Positions 34,562-43,555 of a DNA stretch of 64,000 bases are shown here, in pieces; positions within the stretch are counted from its first letter, which is position 1, and the number at the start of each line of letters is the position of its first letter. A program made the translations under genes and the position numbers. The stretch covers positions 124,001 through 188,000 of the forward strand of contig OZ242258.1 in the NCBI GenBank assembly GCA_965207025.1. The letters run 5' to 3'. Origin of the DNA: Bin87 sp034423595. Its GTDB lineage: Bacteria > Chloroflexota > Dehalococcoidia > Lucifugimonadales > UBA3495. Under the pieces are notes generated by a model. It did not search any database and was not told the DNA's origin. It saw nothing but the letters and a program-made list of their open reading frames with translations.

Positions 34562-34765
34562 TTAATCCGCGAGCAACTCGATCACGTCCTGGGCGAAGAC
34601 CATGTCTTCCTCTCCCACCTGGTCGGGATCCTCCGGGCTGGTGAGGTAACGGACGAACAGCCATACACCATCCCTGGGATTGGAGACGACCTCGGCGGTG
34701 GCGTCGCTGTATAGTTTGACCTTCTGGCCTGGCTCGACTTCAAACAGGTTAACAATATCGGCCAT
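34562..34765 (-). CDS. Small acidic protein, unknown
   Basis: 67 aa from ATG 34765, beginning MADIVNLFEVEPGQKVKLYS. Strand pattern and acidity suggest a small beta-rich domain. The frame is open further upstream but that part crosses a dispersed repeat. Located between the Rieske beta-subunit gene and the 76-aa gene. Confidence 0.6.
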   Translation of the reverse strand: MADIVNLFEVEPGQKVKLYSDATAEVVSNPRDGVWLFVRYLTSPEDPDQVGEEDMVFAQDVIELLAD

Positions 34766-34776
34766 AGTTCTTGACA

Positions 34777-34860
34777 CTCTGGATTCCCGCTTTCGCGGGA
34801 ATGACGGGGGTAAAGGCGGGAATGACGGTAGTAACGTGGAAACAACGGGGGTAAAGCTGG
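34777..34860. repeat. GCGGGAATGACGG repeat, copy 2
   Basis: CTGGATTCCCGCTTTCGCGGG hairpin, then AATGACGGGGGTAAA and GCGGGAATGACGGTAGTAA as degenerate tandem units. Confidence 0.8.
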
Positions 34861-34899
34861 AGGAACGACCGCAGCGAATGTGGAATAAGGGATTGGGGT

Positions 34900-35445
34900 T
34901 TAGAAAAAGAAGGTGAGGTTCTTGGCTAGCAGAACGTTCTGGTCCAGGAACACCTGGCGCTTGGCGATCTGCCATGCACCATCCACACGCCGCAGTGAAT
35001 CCTCCCGGCGGCCCACCAGGAGGTCGGTCTCGGTTTCCACACGGTTGCGATAGATGATGAACCGACAACGCAGGGACACTTCCTCGGCGTCTGCCGGCGT
35101 CGGCGATGCGTCCAATATCTCAACGTTGGTAACCAAGTGAGAGAGGCGGGACAATGGCTCTTCGGCCCAGTGGACGCCAGTGAGGATCTGCCTGACCCGC
35201 TGCGTCAAAGTGGTCTTGCCCTCGTCAAACCAGTTGATGTCCTGACCTTCGCGGGTGAACTCACGCTCCAGCTCGCCGAACTTGACGTTGCGGCGCATGG
35301 GCACCCAATAGCGCACGTCCTCGGTGAGCAGATCCAGCCAATCCTCGTAGCGGCGGTCGTCCAGCAGGTTTGCTTCGTGGTACAGGAACGCTTCCACATC
35401 CTGCTTGAGCAGCAGCATTGCCAGGGGGTCGTTGGCGACTACCAC
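34900..35445 (-). CDS. Ring-hydroxylating dioxygenase beta subunit
   Basis: 181 aa, the usual length of the small NTF2-fold subunit. Typical features are the N-terminal HEANLLDDRRYEDWLDLLTEDVRYWVPM and the C-terminal REDSLRRVDGAWQIAKRQVFLDQ. It supports the alpha subunit structurally. It starts 8 bp after the alpha gene. Confidence 0.92.
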   Translation of the reverse strand: MVVANDPLAMLLLKQDVEAFLYHEANLLDDRRYEDWLDLLTEDVRYWVPMRRNVKFGELEREFTREGQDINWFDEGKTTLTQRVRQILTGVHWAEEPLSRLSHLVTNVEILDASPTPADAEEVSLRCRFIIYRNRVETETDLLVGRREDSLRRVDGAWQIAKRQVFLDQNVLLAKNLTFFF

Positions 35446-35453
35446 AGCGCCAC

Positions 35454-36833
35454 CTAACAGGCCGAGCCGTTGGCGTTGCGCCAGGATGCGAGCTCATCCC
35501 AATCCCGCGCCGCCATGAATTCCCGCCAGCGGCTGTAGAAACCGCGCTGGTTCTGCTCGCCAGCCCGGGCCTTGGTGGTATCCAGGACAGTGCCGTCGAG
35601 TTTCAGGCCGCCGTCTTCAAAGTCGGTAACCGCGTAGCCCATGCCCATCTGGTAGTTGTAGTGGTGCCGACGGGCCATCGCGCCGCGGCTGGCGGCGTGA
35701 GCGTAGTTCCAGTTCTCCATGTCGTCCTGTTCGGTCAAGCCGGCGGGACCCGAGTAGCGGATGTAGTATTGGCGCAGGAATTCTTTGACCTCCGGCGGCG
35801 CACTGCTGTCCACCAGGAACCAGCGCCACACTTCGGTCCGGTCGGGGCCGCGAGGGTGCCACACGGCGATGCTGCGCGGCTGACGGGGCAGGAAGGACAT
35901 GTTGGGGAAGATGGTGCCGGGCCCGGCCAGGATGCGCCACAACTGGCCCTGCCGTTCCTTGCGGGCGATTTCGCACTGATAGAAGTAGTCGGCCACGATG
36001 GGGTCGTTCTGGTAGGACGGAACGGGTTGAGCGTGTTCGGGTCGCAGGAACATGACGGTTCCGTGGCCTCGCTCGGGGAAAGAAACGTCGAGCGACTTTG
36101 CGCCCTCGCGCTCGCTGTTGTCGCGTCGCCCCTGCCCCGATGGGCCGATGCCCACCAAGTCAACGGAGCGGTGGCTGATGTTGTGGTAGCGGTCGCCGAT
36201 GAAGTTTTCGGCAGGGAATTTCCAGTTGCTGGGCACCATCCACTTCTCGATGCCGCCAATGATTTCGGTGCCGCCCTCGGAGCCATCCCAACCGTCGAAC
36301 AGGATGTCCAGGTAGGTCTTGAAGCCGCCGATGTACTCCAGGAAGTCGGGAGCGTTGGCGTCCCAGGTTGCCCAGATGCCGCCCTTGTAGTTGACCATCC
36401 TGGGGACACGGATGAGGCTCCACTGGGACTTGTCCAGTTCCTCGTGGTAGGCATCCTTGTAGAAGGGGACGCCGACCAGCGCACCGTCGGTGGCGAAGCT
36501 CCACCCGTGGTAGGGGCAGGTGAAGATGGGCGTGTTGCCCTCGTCGTAGCGGCACACCTTCATGCCCCGGTGCATGCACGAGTTGAGGAAGACGTGAATC
36601 TCGTCCTGCCGGTCGCGGCACAGGATTACGGATTCCTCGCCCATGGACGACACGAAGAAGTCCCCGGGTTTGGCGACCTGGCTCTCATGCCCGACGAAGA
36701 GCCAGGCGCGGGTGAAAATACGCTCTTGCTCCTCGGCGTAGATGTCAGCATTGACGAATATCTCCCGGCTGACCATGCCATTGTCATTATCAACCAGCCC
36801 ACTGTAAGAGCTGGGTTGGAACGTAATTGCCAT
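35454..36833 (-). CDS. Rieske ring-hydroxylating dioxygenase alpha subunit
   Basis: 459 aa. The Rieske [2Fe-2S] site is complete: Cys86, His88, 17 residues, Cys106, His109 (NSCMHRG ... FTCPYHGW). The catalytic domain has AENFIGDRYHNISHRS, giving the Asp and two His of the mononuclear iron site. The enzyme would insert O2 into an aromatic or alicyclic acid. No ferredoxin or reductase gene is in the window, so electrons must come from elsewhere. An extended -10-like TGATACCAT lies about 40 bp upstream. Confidence 0.94.
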   Translation of the reverse strand: MAITFQPSSYSGLVDNDNGMVSREIFVNADIYAEEQERIFTRAWLFVGHESQVAKPGDFFVSSMGEESVILCRDRQDEIHVFLNSCMHRGMKVCRYDEGNTPIFTCPYHGWSFATDGALVGVPFYKDAYHEELDKSQWSLIRVPRMVNYKGGIWATWDANAPDFLEYIGGFKTYLDILFDGWDGSEGGTEIIGGIEKWMVPSNWKFPAENFIGDRYHNISHRSVDLVGIGPSGQGRRDNSEREGAKSLDVSFPERGHGTVMFLRPEHAQPVPSYQNDPIVADYFYQCEIARKERQGQLWRILAGPGTIFPNMSFLPRQPRSIAVWHPRGPDRTEVWRWFLVDSSAPPEVKEFLRQYYIRYSGPAGLTEQDDMENWNYAHAASRGAMARRHHYNYQMGMGYAVTDFEDGGLKLDGTVLDTTKARAGEQNQRGFYSRWREFMAARDWDELASWRNANGSAC

Positions 36834-36898
36834 GTTTCTTCCTCCGGGCGCGGCCTGCTGCGGCGCATGGTATCACAACGGCGCGGTTGCCGCCGCCA

Positions 36899-37783
36899 TC
36901 AATTGCTCCGCAGTTCGACGCGAGCCAATGACTCGAGGATGCGGGCCACTACCGGATAACCTTCGTCTCCCCAACCTTCGCCTTGCGCTTGGTGGTACAG
37001 GGAGTCGGCGGCTTGGCCTGTGGACGACGGAGCCTTCAAGCGGCGCGCCAGCGCACAAGCCAGGGCGACATCCTTGGCTACGATGTCCAACGTGCCGCCG
37101 GCCTGGTATGAGCCGTTCAGCACGGAGTTGGGGATGGCGTTGAACGCCCGGCTAGCGCCGGCGCTGACGGGAACTATCTCGGCCAGGATTGCCGGATCAA
37201 CGCCGCCGAGCCTGGCGATCAACATTCCCTCGATGGCGGCGATGAGGTTGGTGTAACCCATGTACTGGGTTGCGAGCTTGGCGACGCAACCGGCGCCGGC
37301 GGGGCCCACGTAAAAGATCTGCGCTGCCACGGCTTCCAGGGACGGCAGCGCTCTCTCATACACGGAGTGATCACCGCCTACCATCATGGTCATCGTGGGT
37401 GGGCGACCGCTGACCGGCGCGTCAAGCATGTGCAATCCGCGTTGGTCGCAGGCCAAGGCCACTTCGCGCGCTACGTCAGGGTCGTTGGTAGTAGTGTCCA
37501 CCAACACCGCACCATCAGCCATAACCGACAATACCGCGGCCTCGTTGCCGAGCAGAACCGACTCTACCTGCGCCGGCCCGGGCAGTGATGTCCAAACCAC
37601 CGCGCAGCCGTTTGCCGCTTCCTCTGCGCTGCCAGCCCAACTTGCGCCGCGTTCGATGAGTGGATCTGCTGCCTCTCGCCGGACGTCGAATACCGTCAGC
37701 TCCACGCCGGCGTCCAAGAGGCGACTAGCCATCAGGCTGCCCATGGTGCCCACACCGATGAACGCTTGTCGATTTGGCAGCAT
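36899..37783 (-). CDS. 3-Hydroxyisobutyrate dehydrogenase-like (beta-hydroxyacid dehydrogenase)
   Basis: 294 aa. The N-terminal NAD(P) site is FIGVGTMGSLMASRLLDAG. The substrate loop is LDAPVSGRP, and the catalytic Lys lies in VAKLATQYMGYTN. The GGxxGA part following DAPVSG in most relatives is changed to RPPTMTMMVGG. Oxidises a beta-hydroxy acid. Lies just upstream of the Rieske genes on the same strand. Confidence 0.9.
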   Translation of the reverse strand: MLPNRQAFIGVGTMGSLMASRLLDAGVELTVFDVRREAADPLIERGASWAGSAEEAANGCAVVWTSLPGPAQVESVLLGNEAAVLSVMADGAVLVDTTTNDPDVAREVALACDQRGLHMLDAPVSGRPPTMTMMVGGDHSVYERALPSLEAVAAQIFYVGPAGAGCVAKLATQYMGYTNLIAAIEGMLIARLGGVDPAILAEIVPVSAGASRAFNAIPNSVLNGSYQAGGTLDIVAKDVALACALARRLKAPSSTGQAADSLYHQAQGEGWGDEGYPVVARILESLARVELRSN

Positions 37784-37843
37784 TATTTGGATCCTCCTGG
37801 TGTTAGCCCGTTATAGGCTGACGCATAATTTCCGCCTTTCCCA

Positions 37844-38290
37844 TCAGTACACGGCGGCGCAGGCGGTGAGAGCGGTATAGAAGACCGTCTGCTGGTCAAA
37901 CCGTTCTTTGTAGGCGTCGGAAATTTCCTGCACCGACGTTATACCTGTGTCAGTGGCGCCCATCGGGACTAGGACGTTCAGCAGTTTGGTGGATTCGCGG
38001 TAAAGACGGTCCTCTGACGAATTGAACCATTGCCCACGCGCGTCCAACACGGTCAATCCGTCGGGAAACCGTGGGGTCACGATGTCGGCAAGGAATACCA
38101 TCCACTCATCTTCCGACACCGTGGAACCATCGCCCTTTTCCTGGCCGAAATAGACGTTGAATTCCGTGAACTCGTCCATGTTCTCCGGACAAGAAGACTG
38201 GCCGCCGGCCATACATCCCAGTCCAAGGAGGAGGAGTATGGAGGCGGCCAAATATATTGCGACCGGTCGTATCCTACTCGTAGTGGTCAA
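37844..38290 (-). CDS. DUF3574 lipoprotein
   Basis: 148 aa. N-terminal hydrophobic helix and a lipobox (LLGLGC). The domain has the DUF3574 pattern NVYFGQEKGDG, VSEDEWMVFLADIVTPRFPDGLTVLDARGQW. Role unknown. No ATG fits; TTG at 38290 keeps the full signal peptide and overlaps the upstream LLM gene by 17 bp. Confidence 0.82.
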   Translation of the reverse strand: MTTTSRIRPVAIYLAASILLLLGLGCMAGGQSSCPENMDEFTEFNVYFGQEKGDGSTVSEDEWMVFLADIVTPRFPDGLTVLDARGQWFNSSEDRLYRESTKLLNVLVPMGATDTGITSVQEISDAYKERFDQQTVFYTALTACAAVY

Positions 38291-39443
38291 CCAGTGGGAT
38301 TTCGTGTAGAGCCGGTATCACCTCGCGGCCGATCAGCTCGATGGAGCGCATGACGTCCTCGTGATCCATCGCGCCCTCATTGCCGTAGATGTGCAGGTAG
38401 CCGGGGTTGAGGCGGTCAATGATCATGGAGAGTTTTTCCCGCACCGTGTCGGGGCTGCCCACGATGATGTTGTTGGCGTCTTGCAGTTCCTCGTAGGTCA
38501 TCATGCGGCCGAACCCACCGGCACCCGGCAGGGTCCGCTGGATGCTGACGGCCTCGCGGGACTGGTAGCCGGGCGGGTCGTTGTGTTCGCGGGGGCCGCG
38601 GTTGCGGTGCTCCTGGGTCCAGAGAAATTCGCGGCCCAGCTCCTGCGCTTTCTCGTCAGTGTCGGCGCAGAACACCCGCAACAGGTAGCCGAAATGCTCG
38701 GGTCCGGGCTGGAAGCCCGTTTCCTTGGCGGTGTCGATATAGACGTCGCGCAGACGATGGGTGTGTTCGAGCAGAGAGCCCAGGTTCATATACGGGTGCC
38801 GGTGGCTGGCGGCCCACACCACCGATTCGGGGCTGCTGAAGCCGGGGAACCAGATGGGCGGGTGAGGCTTCTGCATGGGGAGGACCCAGGGGTTCACCTT
38901 CCGGTAGTGGTAATACTCGCCCTCATATCGGAACGGGCCAGGCTCGGTCCAGCACTTGATGATCAGGTCGTGGGCTTCCTCGAAGCGGTCTCGATTTTGA
39001 GGGGGAGCAACGCCGCCTTGCAGGGTCTCCACCGCGGTGCCGCGCACGAAGCCGGATATGATCCGCCCGCCGGAGATGCAGTCCAGCATGGCGATTTCCT
39101 CGGCCATGCGGATGGGGTCGTTGATGGCAATCACGTTGCCCAGGATGGCGATTTTGGCGTTGCGGGTGACTTTCGAAATGACGGCGGCGTCGATGTTGAC
39201 GGCCGGTTTCATGCACCAGTACGACGCATGGTGCTCGTTGGACATGATGCCGTCGAAGCCGTTCTGATCGGCGCAGGCGTACTGCTCGTGGTACTGGTTG
39301 TAGAGCACGTGGGCCCTTTCGGGGTCGAAGTGGGAATTGGGGAAGTCCAGCCGCCCCGATTCGTACTGCTCCACTTCGGCGTCGGTGACGTGGCCGTAGG
39401 GCTGCTCCGAGAACCAGAAAATTTCCACATTATCTTTCGGCAT
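38274..39443 (-). CDS. LLM-class flavin-dependent oxidoreductase (large form)
   Basis: 389 aa from ATG 39443, preceded by GCGAGGAGGAAC. A longer luciferase-like protein: FWFSEQPYGHVTDAEVEQYESGRLDFPNSHFDP, GFDGIMSNEHH, GNVIAINDPIRMAEEIAMLDCISGGRIISGFVRGTAVE, PPIWFPGF. The alkanal monooxygenase alpha-like subgroup often includes enzymes attacking terpenes or sulfur compounds. Its 3' end overlaps the DUF3574 gene. Confidence 0.92.
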   Translation of the reverse strand: MPKDNVEIFWFSEQPYGHVTDAEVEQYESGRLDFPNSHFDPERAHVLYNQYHEQYACADQNGFDGIMSNEHHASYWCMKPAVNIDAAVISKVTRNAKIAILGNVIAINDPIRMAEEIAMLDCISGGRIISGFVRGTAVETLQGGVAPPQNRDRFEEAHDLIIKCWTEPGPFRYEGEYYHYRKVNPWVLPMQKPHPPIWFPGFSSPESVVWAASHRHPYMNLGSLLEHTHRLRDVYIDTAKETGFQPGPEHFGYLLRVFCADTDEKAQELGREFLWTQEHRNRGPREHNDPPGYQSREAVSIQRTLPGAGGFGRMMTYEELQDANNIIVGSPDTVREKLSMIIDRLNPGYLHIYGNEGAMDHEDVMRSIELIGREVIPALHEIPLVDHYE

Positions 39444-39508
39444 GGGGTTCCTCCTCGCCTCAGCAGGCGGGCACAACTGCTATGCCCGTTGGGTTACGCA
39501 ATAGCGCC

Positions 39509-39537
39509 AGTATAGGGATGGCGGGTCACACGGGCAA
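39509..39537 (-). promoter_or_regulatory. Promoter of the LLM gene at 38274
   Basis: Reverse strand TTGCCC (39537-39532), 17 nt, TATACT (39514-39509). The ATG at 39443 is about 66 nt beyond the -10. Confidence 0.5.
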
Positions 39538-39570
39538 CCAGTATGGGACACTCCGATATTGGGGAAGGGT

Positions 39571-39813
39571 TCACTCCGTCGGTATCCGCGCGTTGTAGAT
39601 CCGTCCGTACTGCACGAAGGCGATCAGAACCAGGACCGCCAGACCCAGCAGCGCAACGTCAAACGCCGTTGCCAGGACAAGTTTCGCCGTTCCCGCTATT
39701 GCTGCCTCGCTTTCGGTCAGCCGGAAAGCTATCGCTAAAAGAACGCGACCGGCGGCAGAACCGATTAACACCCACAACAACAGCCACCGGTGGAGGGCCA
39801 TCCATCGTTTCAT
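39571..39813 (-). CDS. Small two-helix membrane protein, unknown
   Basis: 80 aa from ATG 39813 with two hydrophobic segments (about residues 10-30 and 43-68). The frame is open to 39852, but that extension runs into the inverted repeat. No family recognised. Confidence 0.5.
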   Translation of the reverse strand: MKRWMALHRWLLLWVLIGSAAGRVLLAIAFRLTESEAAIAGTAKLVLATAFDVALLGLAVLVLIAFVQYGRIYNARIPTE

Positions 39814-39824
39814 AGTTGACTTCA

Positions 39825-39887
39825 CCCGCTCATGGTGAGCCTGTCGAACCATAAGCTTCGTCCTTCGACAGGCTCACCATGAGCGGG
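39825..39887. repeat. 24-bp-arm inverted repeat
   Basis: Perfect 24-bp arms (39825-39848 and 39864-39887, arm sequence CCCGCTCATGGTGAGCCTGT then CGAA) surround a 15-base loop. It follows the stop of the enoyl-CoA hydratase gene at 39913 and may end that transcript. Related half-units at 2509-2552. Confidence 0.9.
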
Positions 39888-39912
39888 ATTGGGTTTCTCT
39901 GATATTGCCCTG

Positions 39913-40722
39913 TTATCGACCTTGGAACCATGCCTGGCGCTTTTGGGCGAACGCTCTTATCCCCTCCTGGAAATCTCCGGTCAGGCCGATGTTGGCGATG
40001 GCGTCGGTTTCGGCGTCGAGTTGGGTGGCGAGGTTGGAGTCCCAGCTGCCATCGAAGAGTGCCTTGACTCGGCCGTAGGCCTGAGTGGGTCCCTGGGAGA
40101 GACGGTCGGCGGTTTCCATGGCGTGGCGCTCGAAGTGCGACGCATCGAATACCTGGCTAACCAATCCCAGTTCCAGAGCGTACTGCGCGCCGATGGGCTG
40201 TCGCGCCAGGTAGATGTCCATGGCGCGGCCCTGGCCGACGATGCGGGGCAGCATGTAGGTTGACCCTCCATCGGCAGTACAACCAATGTTGGCGTAGGCA
40301 AGCAGGAACCGAGCGTCGGATGAGGCAATTCTCAAATCGCAGGCCAGCGCCAGGCTGAAACCCGCGCCGGCCGCGACGCCGTTGACCGCCGCGACGACGG
40401 GCTTGTCCAGTTTGCGGATGGCCATGACGACGTCGTTGTGCAGGTTGTCGGCAAGGCTGCGGAGGTGTTCGGACAGACCTTCGGGGCCCGCCCTATCGAG
40501 GTGGGCGGTAAAGTCCCGCACGTCGGCGCCGGCGCAGAACGCGCCGTCCGTGCCGGTGAGCATCACGGCGCGAACGTCGCGGGCGGCGGCGGCGGCCAAC
40601 GCCTGGCCCAATTCGGAAACCATCGCGGGTGACAGGGCGTTGCGGGCCTCGGGGCGATTGAGGCGGATGACGGCCAATGATCCCTTGCGCTCGAACAGCA
40701 CCCTACTGTCAGTGGTGGTCAT
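39913..40722 (-). CDS. Enoyl-CoA hydratase/isomerase family protein (PaaG-like)
   Basis: 269 aa from ATG 40722. Crotonase fold: oxyanion-hole motifs FCAGADVRDF and VNGVAAGAGFSLALACDLRIA. At the catalytic positions it reads GCTADGGSTYMLPRIVG, with Asp in place of the second Glu, as in ring-epoxide isomerases of the PaaG group. It would act in beta-oxidation-like degradation. It overlaps the upstream membrane-protein gene by 14 bp. Confidence 0.9.
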   Translation of the reverse strand: MTTTDSRVLFERKGSLAVIRLNRPEARNALSPAMVSELGQALAAAAARDVRAVMLTGTDGAFCAGADVRDFTAHLDRAGPEGLSEHLRSLADNLHNDVVMAIRKLDKPVVAAVNGVAAGAGFSLALACDLRIASSDARFLLAYANIGCTADGGSTYMLPRIVGQGRAMDIYLARQPIGAQYALELGLVSQVFDASHFERHAMETADRLSQGPTQAYGRVKALFDGSWDSNLATQLDAETDAIANIGLTGDFQEGIRAFAQKRQAWFQGR

Positions 40723-41098
40723 CGTAGCTCCCAAACATCCAGTTGTGGCCGTTGACGCCGTTTTGACGCCGGCGTTCGTCAGTTACGCCGGCGTCGTAGC
40801 CAACCTCGTAACCTTCTGCGCGGCCCTCTGCACGGGCTTCGGCCACTTCCTTTTGGTGGCGTTTCCAAATCGCCTGCCGAGCGTAATCGATACCAAACAG
40901 CATTGCGTAGCCTCCCGTTTCAAACAACGGCCAGAACAGCGCAGTCAGTGGTGTTAGCTCTGCCGCAGCCGTCAACGTTTCCAAGCCGCGCCACTGCCGA
41001 TTTCCGAAGATCAGCAGCGCCAAGGCGTTGAGCAACAGAATAACCGTGGCTGCCGCTGCGATCTTGATGGGTATGCCGATAGGCGCATTTGAACCCAT
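40709..41098 (-). CDS. Small membrane-anchored protein with charged helix
   Basis: 129 aa. Two hydrophobic segments (about residues 8-30 and 48-70) precede a charged helix with AEARAEGRAEGYEVGYDAG. Same plan as the proteins at 15627 and 17177, again next to a catabolic enzyme gene, which it overlaps by 14 bp. No known family. Confidence 0.65.
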   Translation of the reverse strand: MGSNAPIGIPIKIAAAATVILLLNALALLIFGNRQWRGLETLTAAAELTPLTALFWPLFETGGYAMLFGIDYARQAIWKRHQKEVAEARAEGRAEGYEVGYDAGVTDERRRQNGVNGHNWMFGSYDDHH

Positions 41099-41107
41099 TA
41101 TACCGGG

Positions 41108-42802
41108 TCACCGGGTCACCGCTCCCTCCGCTGCTGATGACACCAGCTTGGCGTACTTAGCCAGCACGCCGGTGGTGTACTTGGGTTCCATGGGCCTCCA
41201 CGCCGTGCGGCGGTCGGTCATTTCCTCTTCGGTGATGCGGGCGTCGAGGCGGCGGTTGGGGATGTCCAAGGTGATGATGTCGCCCTCGTGGAGGAGGCCG
41301 ATGGGTCCGCCCTCCATGGCCTCCGGGGCCACGTGTCCCACCATGGGGCCGTGGGACGCGCCGGAGAAGCGGCCATCGGTCACCAGCGCCACGGTGTCGC
41401 CGAGACCCTGACCGATGAGGGCGCCGGTTACGGCCAGCATTTCCCGCATACCGGGGCCGCCCTTGGGACCTTCGTAGCGGATGACCACGATGTCGCCGTC
41501 TTTAATTTCGCCCCGCTGGACGGCCTGGAAAGCCGGCTCCTCCTGGTCGAACACCCGGGCCGGGCCTTCATAGACTTTTTCCTGGTGGCCGGCCACTTTG
41601 ATTACCGCGCCGTCGGGGGCAAGGTTGCCGCGCAGGATGGCCAGGCCGCCCGTCGGGCTGCGCGGGGCGTCGGTGGTATAGATGACCGGCTGGTCGTCCA
41701 CGATGGTGGCTTCGTTGATGTTCTGGGCGAGGGTCTTGCCGTTGACGGACATTGCATCGCCGTAGAGGAGGCCGGCGTCCAGCAGGCGCTTGCCGATGAG
41801 GGCCACGCCACCGTAGCGACTGAGGTCGGCCATGACGTAGCGTCCGCCGGGTTTCATGTCGGCGATATAGGGGGTGTTGCGGCCGATGCGATCGAAGTCT
41901 TCCAGCGTCAGATCGACCTCGGCTTCGCGGGCGATGGCCATGAGATGGAGGACGGCGTTGGTGGAGCCGCCCATGGCGACGACCACGGTGATGGCGTTCT
42001 CGAACGCCTCGCGGGTGAGAATGTCGCGGGGGCGGATGCCTTCTTCCAGCATCCGCATCACGGCTTCTCCGGCCTGCCGCGATTCGTCCGCTTTCCTGGG
42101 ATCCACGGCGGTTAAAGAGGCATCGCCGGGGAGGGACAAGCCCATCACTTCGATGGCGGTGGACATGGTGTTCGCGGTGAACAGGCCGCCGCAGGAACCC
42201 TCGCCGGGACAGGCGGCGCATTCCAGTTCAGTCAGCTCTTCACCAGTGATGCGGCCGGCGGCCCAGGCTCCCACTGCCTCAAAAACGTCCTGGATGTTCA
42301 CGTCCTGGCCGTTGTACTGGCCGGGCAGGATACTGCCGCCGTAGATGAACACGCTGGGGATGTTGAGGCGGGCCATGGCCATCACGCAGCCGGGCATGTT
42401 CTTGTCGCAACCACCGATGGTTACCAGACCATCCATACGCTGACCGAACGCGACCGTCTCGATGGAATCGGCAATGACTTCGCGGCTGACCAATGACGCC
42501 TTCATTCCCTCGGTGCCCATGGAGATGCCGTCGCTGACGGTGATGGTGCCGAACTGGAAGGGCGTGCCGTTGGCGGCTCGGATGCCCTCCTTGGCGGCGG
42601 CGGCCCACCGGTCAAGATGTACGTTGCAGGGGGTAACGTCGCTGGCGAGGTTGGCGATGGCGACGAAGGGCTTGGCGAGGTCGTCGTCGGTGAGCCCCAT
42701 CGCCCGCAGATAGGAACGGGCCGGAGCGCGGTGGGGCCCGTCGGTGATGTCGCTGCTGCGATGCTTCAGCAAGGCTTTGGGGCTGCGAGTGGTGGTAGTC
42801 AA
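41108..42802 (-). CDS. ilvD: Dihydroxy-acid dehydratase
   Basis: 564 aa, full length. Converts 2,3-dihydroxy acids to 2-keto acids in valine/isoleucine synthesis. Iron-sulfur ligands are present in TPCNVHLD, GGCDKNMPGC and CPGEGSCGG, and the carbamylated-Lys region follows the family. The C-terminal TDGRFSGASHGPMVGHVAPEA is diagnostic. Sugar-acid dehydratases share the fold, but the N-terminal SSDITDGPHRAPARSYLRAMGL favours IlvD. No other ilv genes are near. Confidence 0.95.
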   Translation of the reverse strand: MTTTTRSPKALLKHRSSDITDGPHRAPARSYLRAMGLTDDDLAKPFVAIANLASDVTPCNVHLDRWAAAAKEGIRAANGTPFQFGTITVSDGISMGTEGMKASLVSREVIADSIETVAFGQRMDGLVTIGGCDKNMPGCVMAMARLNIPSVFIYGGSILPGQYNGQDVNIQDVFEAVGAWAAGRITGEELTELECAACPGEGSCGGLFTANTMSTAIEVMGLSLPGDASLTAVDPRKADESRQAGEAVMRMLEEGIRPRDILTREAFENAITVVVAMGGSTNAVLHLMAIAREAEVDLTLEDFDRIGRNTPYIADMKPGGRYVMADLSRYGGVALIGKRLLDAGLLYGDAMSVNGKTLAQNINEATIVDDQPVIYTTDAPRSPTGGLAILRGNLAPDGAVIKVAGHQEKVYEGPARVFDQEEPAFQAVQRGEIKDGDIVVIRYEGPKGGPGMREMLAVTGALIGQGLGDTVALVTDGRFSGASHGPMVGHVAPEAMEGGPIGLLHEGDIITLDIPNRRLDARITEEEMTDRRTAWRPMEPKYTTGVLAKYAKLVSSAAEGAVTR

Positions 42803-42910
42803 AACGGCCTCCTCAAGTGGCGGGTTGGTCCGTCCACGGAAAACGATAGCTTCGTAGGATTATAGATTGGGCCTATTCGGGCGGCAAGCAAAGGCCGGAG
42901 CCGGTCAAGA

Positions 42911-43555
42911 CTATCGCAAATCAGCCGGCGGCGGTTCGCTGCCAGGCGCCAGCAGCGCGTAATCCAGCACGGCATTTTCGCTCACCAGGACAAGATCGCC
43001 GTTGCCGTCAATCTCATACGTGGAATCCCGTGCAATCAGCGGCGCGTCCGCCGCAATTTCATTCCTCTCCAGACGCGATTCCGACTCCATTTCGTAAATC
43101 ACGCTTTCCATGCCGCGAAGAGTCCCATGTCCCTTGAGCTCAAAGCTCGCAGCTTCGAGAAACTCCGGTAGATTCCAGACTTGCTCCCGCCAGGCCGCCA
43201 GCGCGTGGTGGCCCATACCGGCGCCCATGTCCAGGGTCTCCGGCCCATCTTCTAGCCATAGGCGGGACACCGACCGGTCAACTTTTCCATCCGGACCCAC
43301 GCCCTGCCAGATTTCGGATACAAACCGTTGGGGCAGATCTCCCCCCGGTTCCCGCTGGTACTGCTCACTCTTGGAATACAGCAACCGGCCCTCGGCGATC
43401 CCCTCCAGCAAAACCCTCTTGTGTTCCGCTTTCCCCGAGGCCCTCAGCTCGTCCAAGGTGGAGGGCTCCTCGCCGCCGCAACCGATACCTGCGGCGACGG
43501 CGGCGAGCAGAACCGGGAGCAATACCGCCGACGCAGTTACGCGGGCGGTAATCAT
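42911..43555 (-). CDS. Lipoprotein, unknown
   Basis: 214 aa from the ATG at 43555, which overlaps the stop of the dehydrogenase gene by 1 bp (TGATG). Signal peptide with lipobox AAGIGC (Cys about 26). The mature part lacks a known motif; strand-rich with many acidic residues, reminiscent of LolA/LppX-like lipoproteins in pattern only. The frame is open to 43873 but that is inside the upstream gene. Confidence 0.7.
   Translation of the reverse strand: MITARVTASAVLLPVLLAAVAAGIGCGGEEPSTLDELRASGKAEHKRVLLEGIAEGRLLYSKSEQYQREPGGDLPQRFVSEIWQGVGPDGKVDRSVSRLWLEDGPETLDMGAGMGHHALAAWREQVWNLPEFLEAASFELKGHGTLRGMESVIYEMESESRLERNEIAADAPLIARDSTYEIDGNGDLVLVSENAVLDYALLAPGSEPPPADLR

Noticed and set aside
35418..36959. 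Plus-strand frame of 513 codons across the Rieske genes
   Set aside because: Antisense shadow of the alpha-subunit gene, whose metal-site residues are complete.
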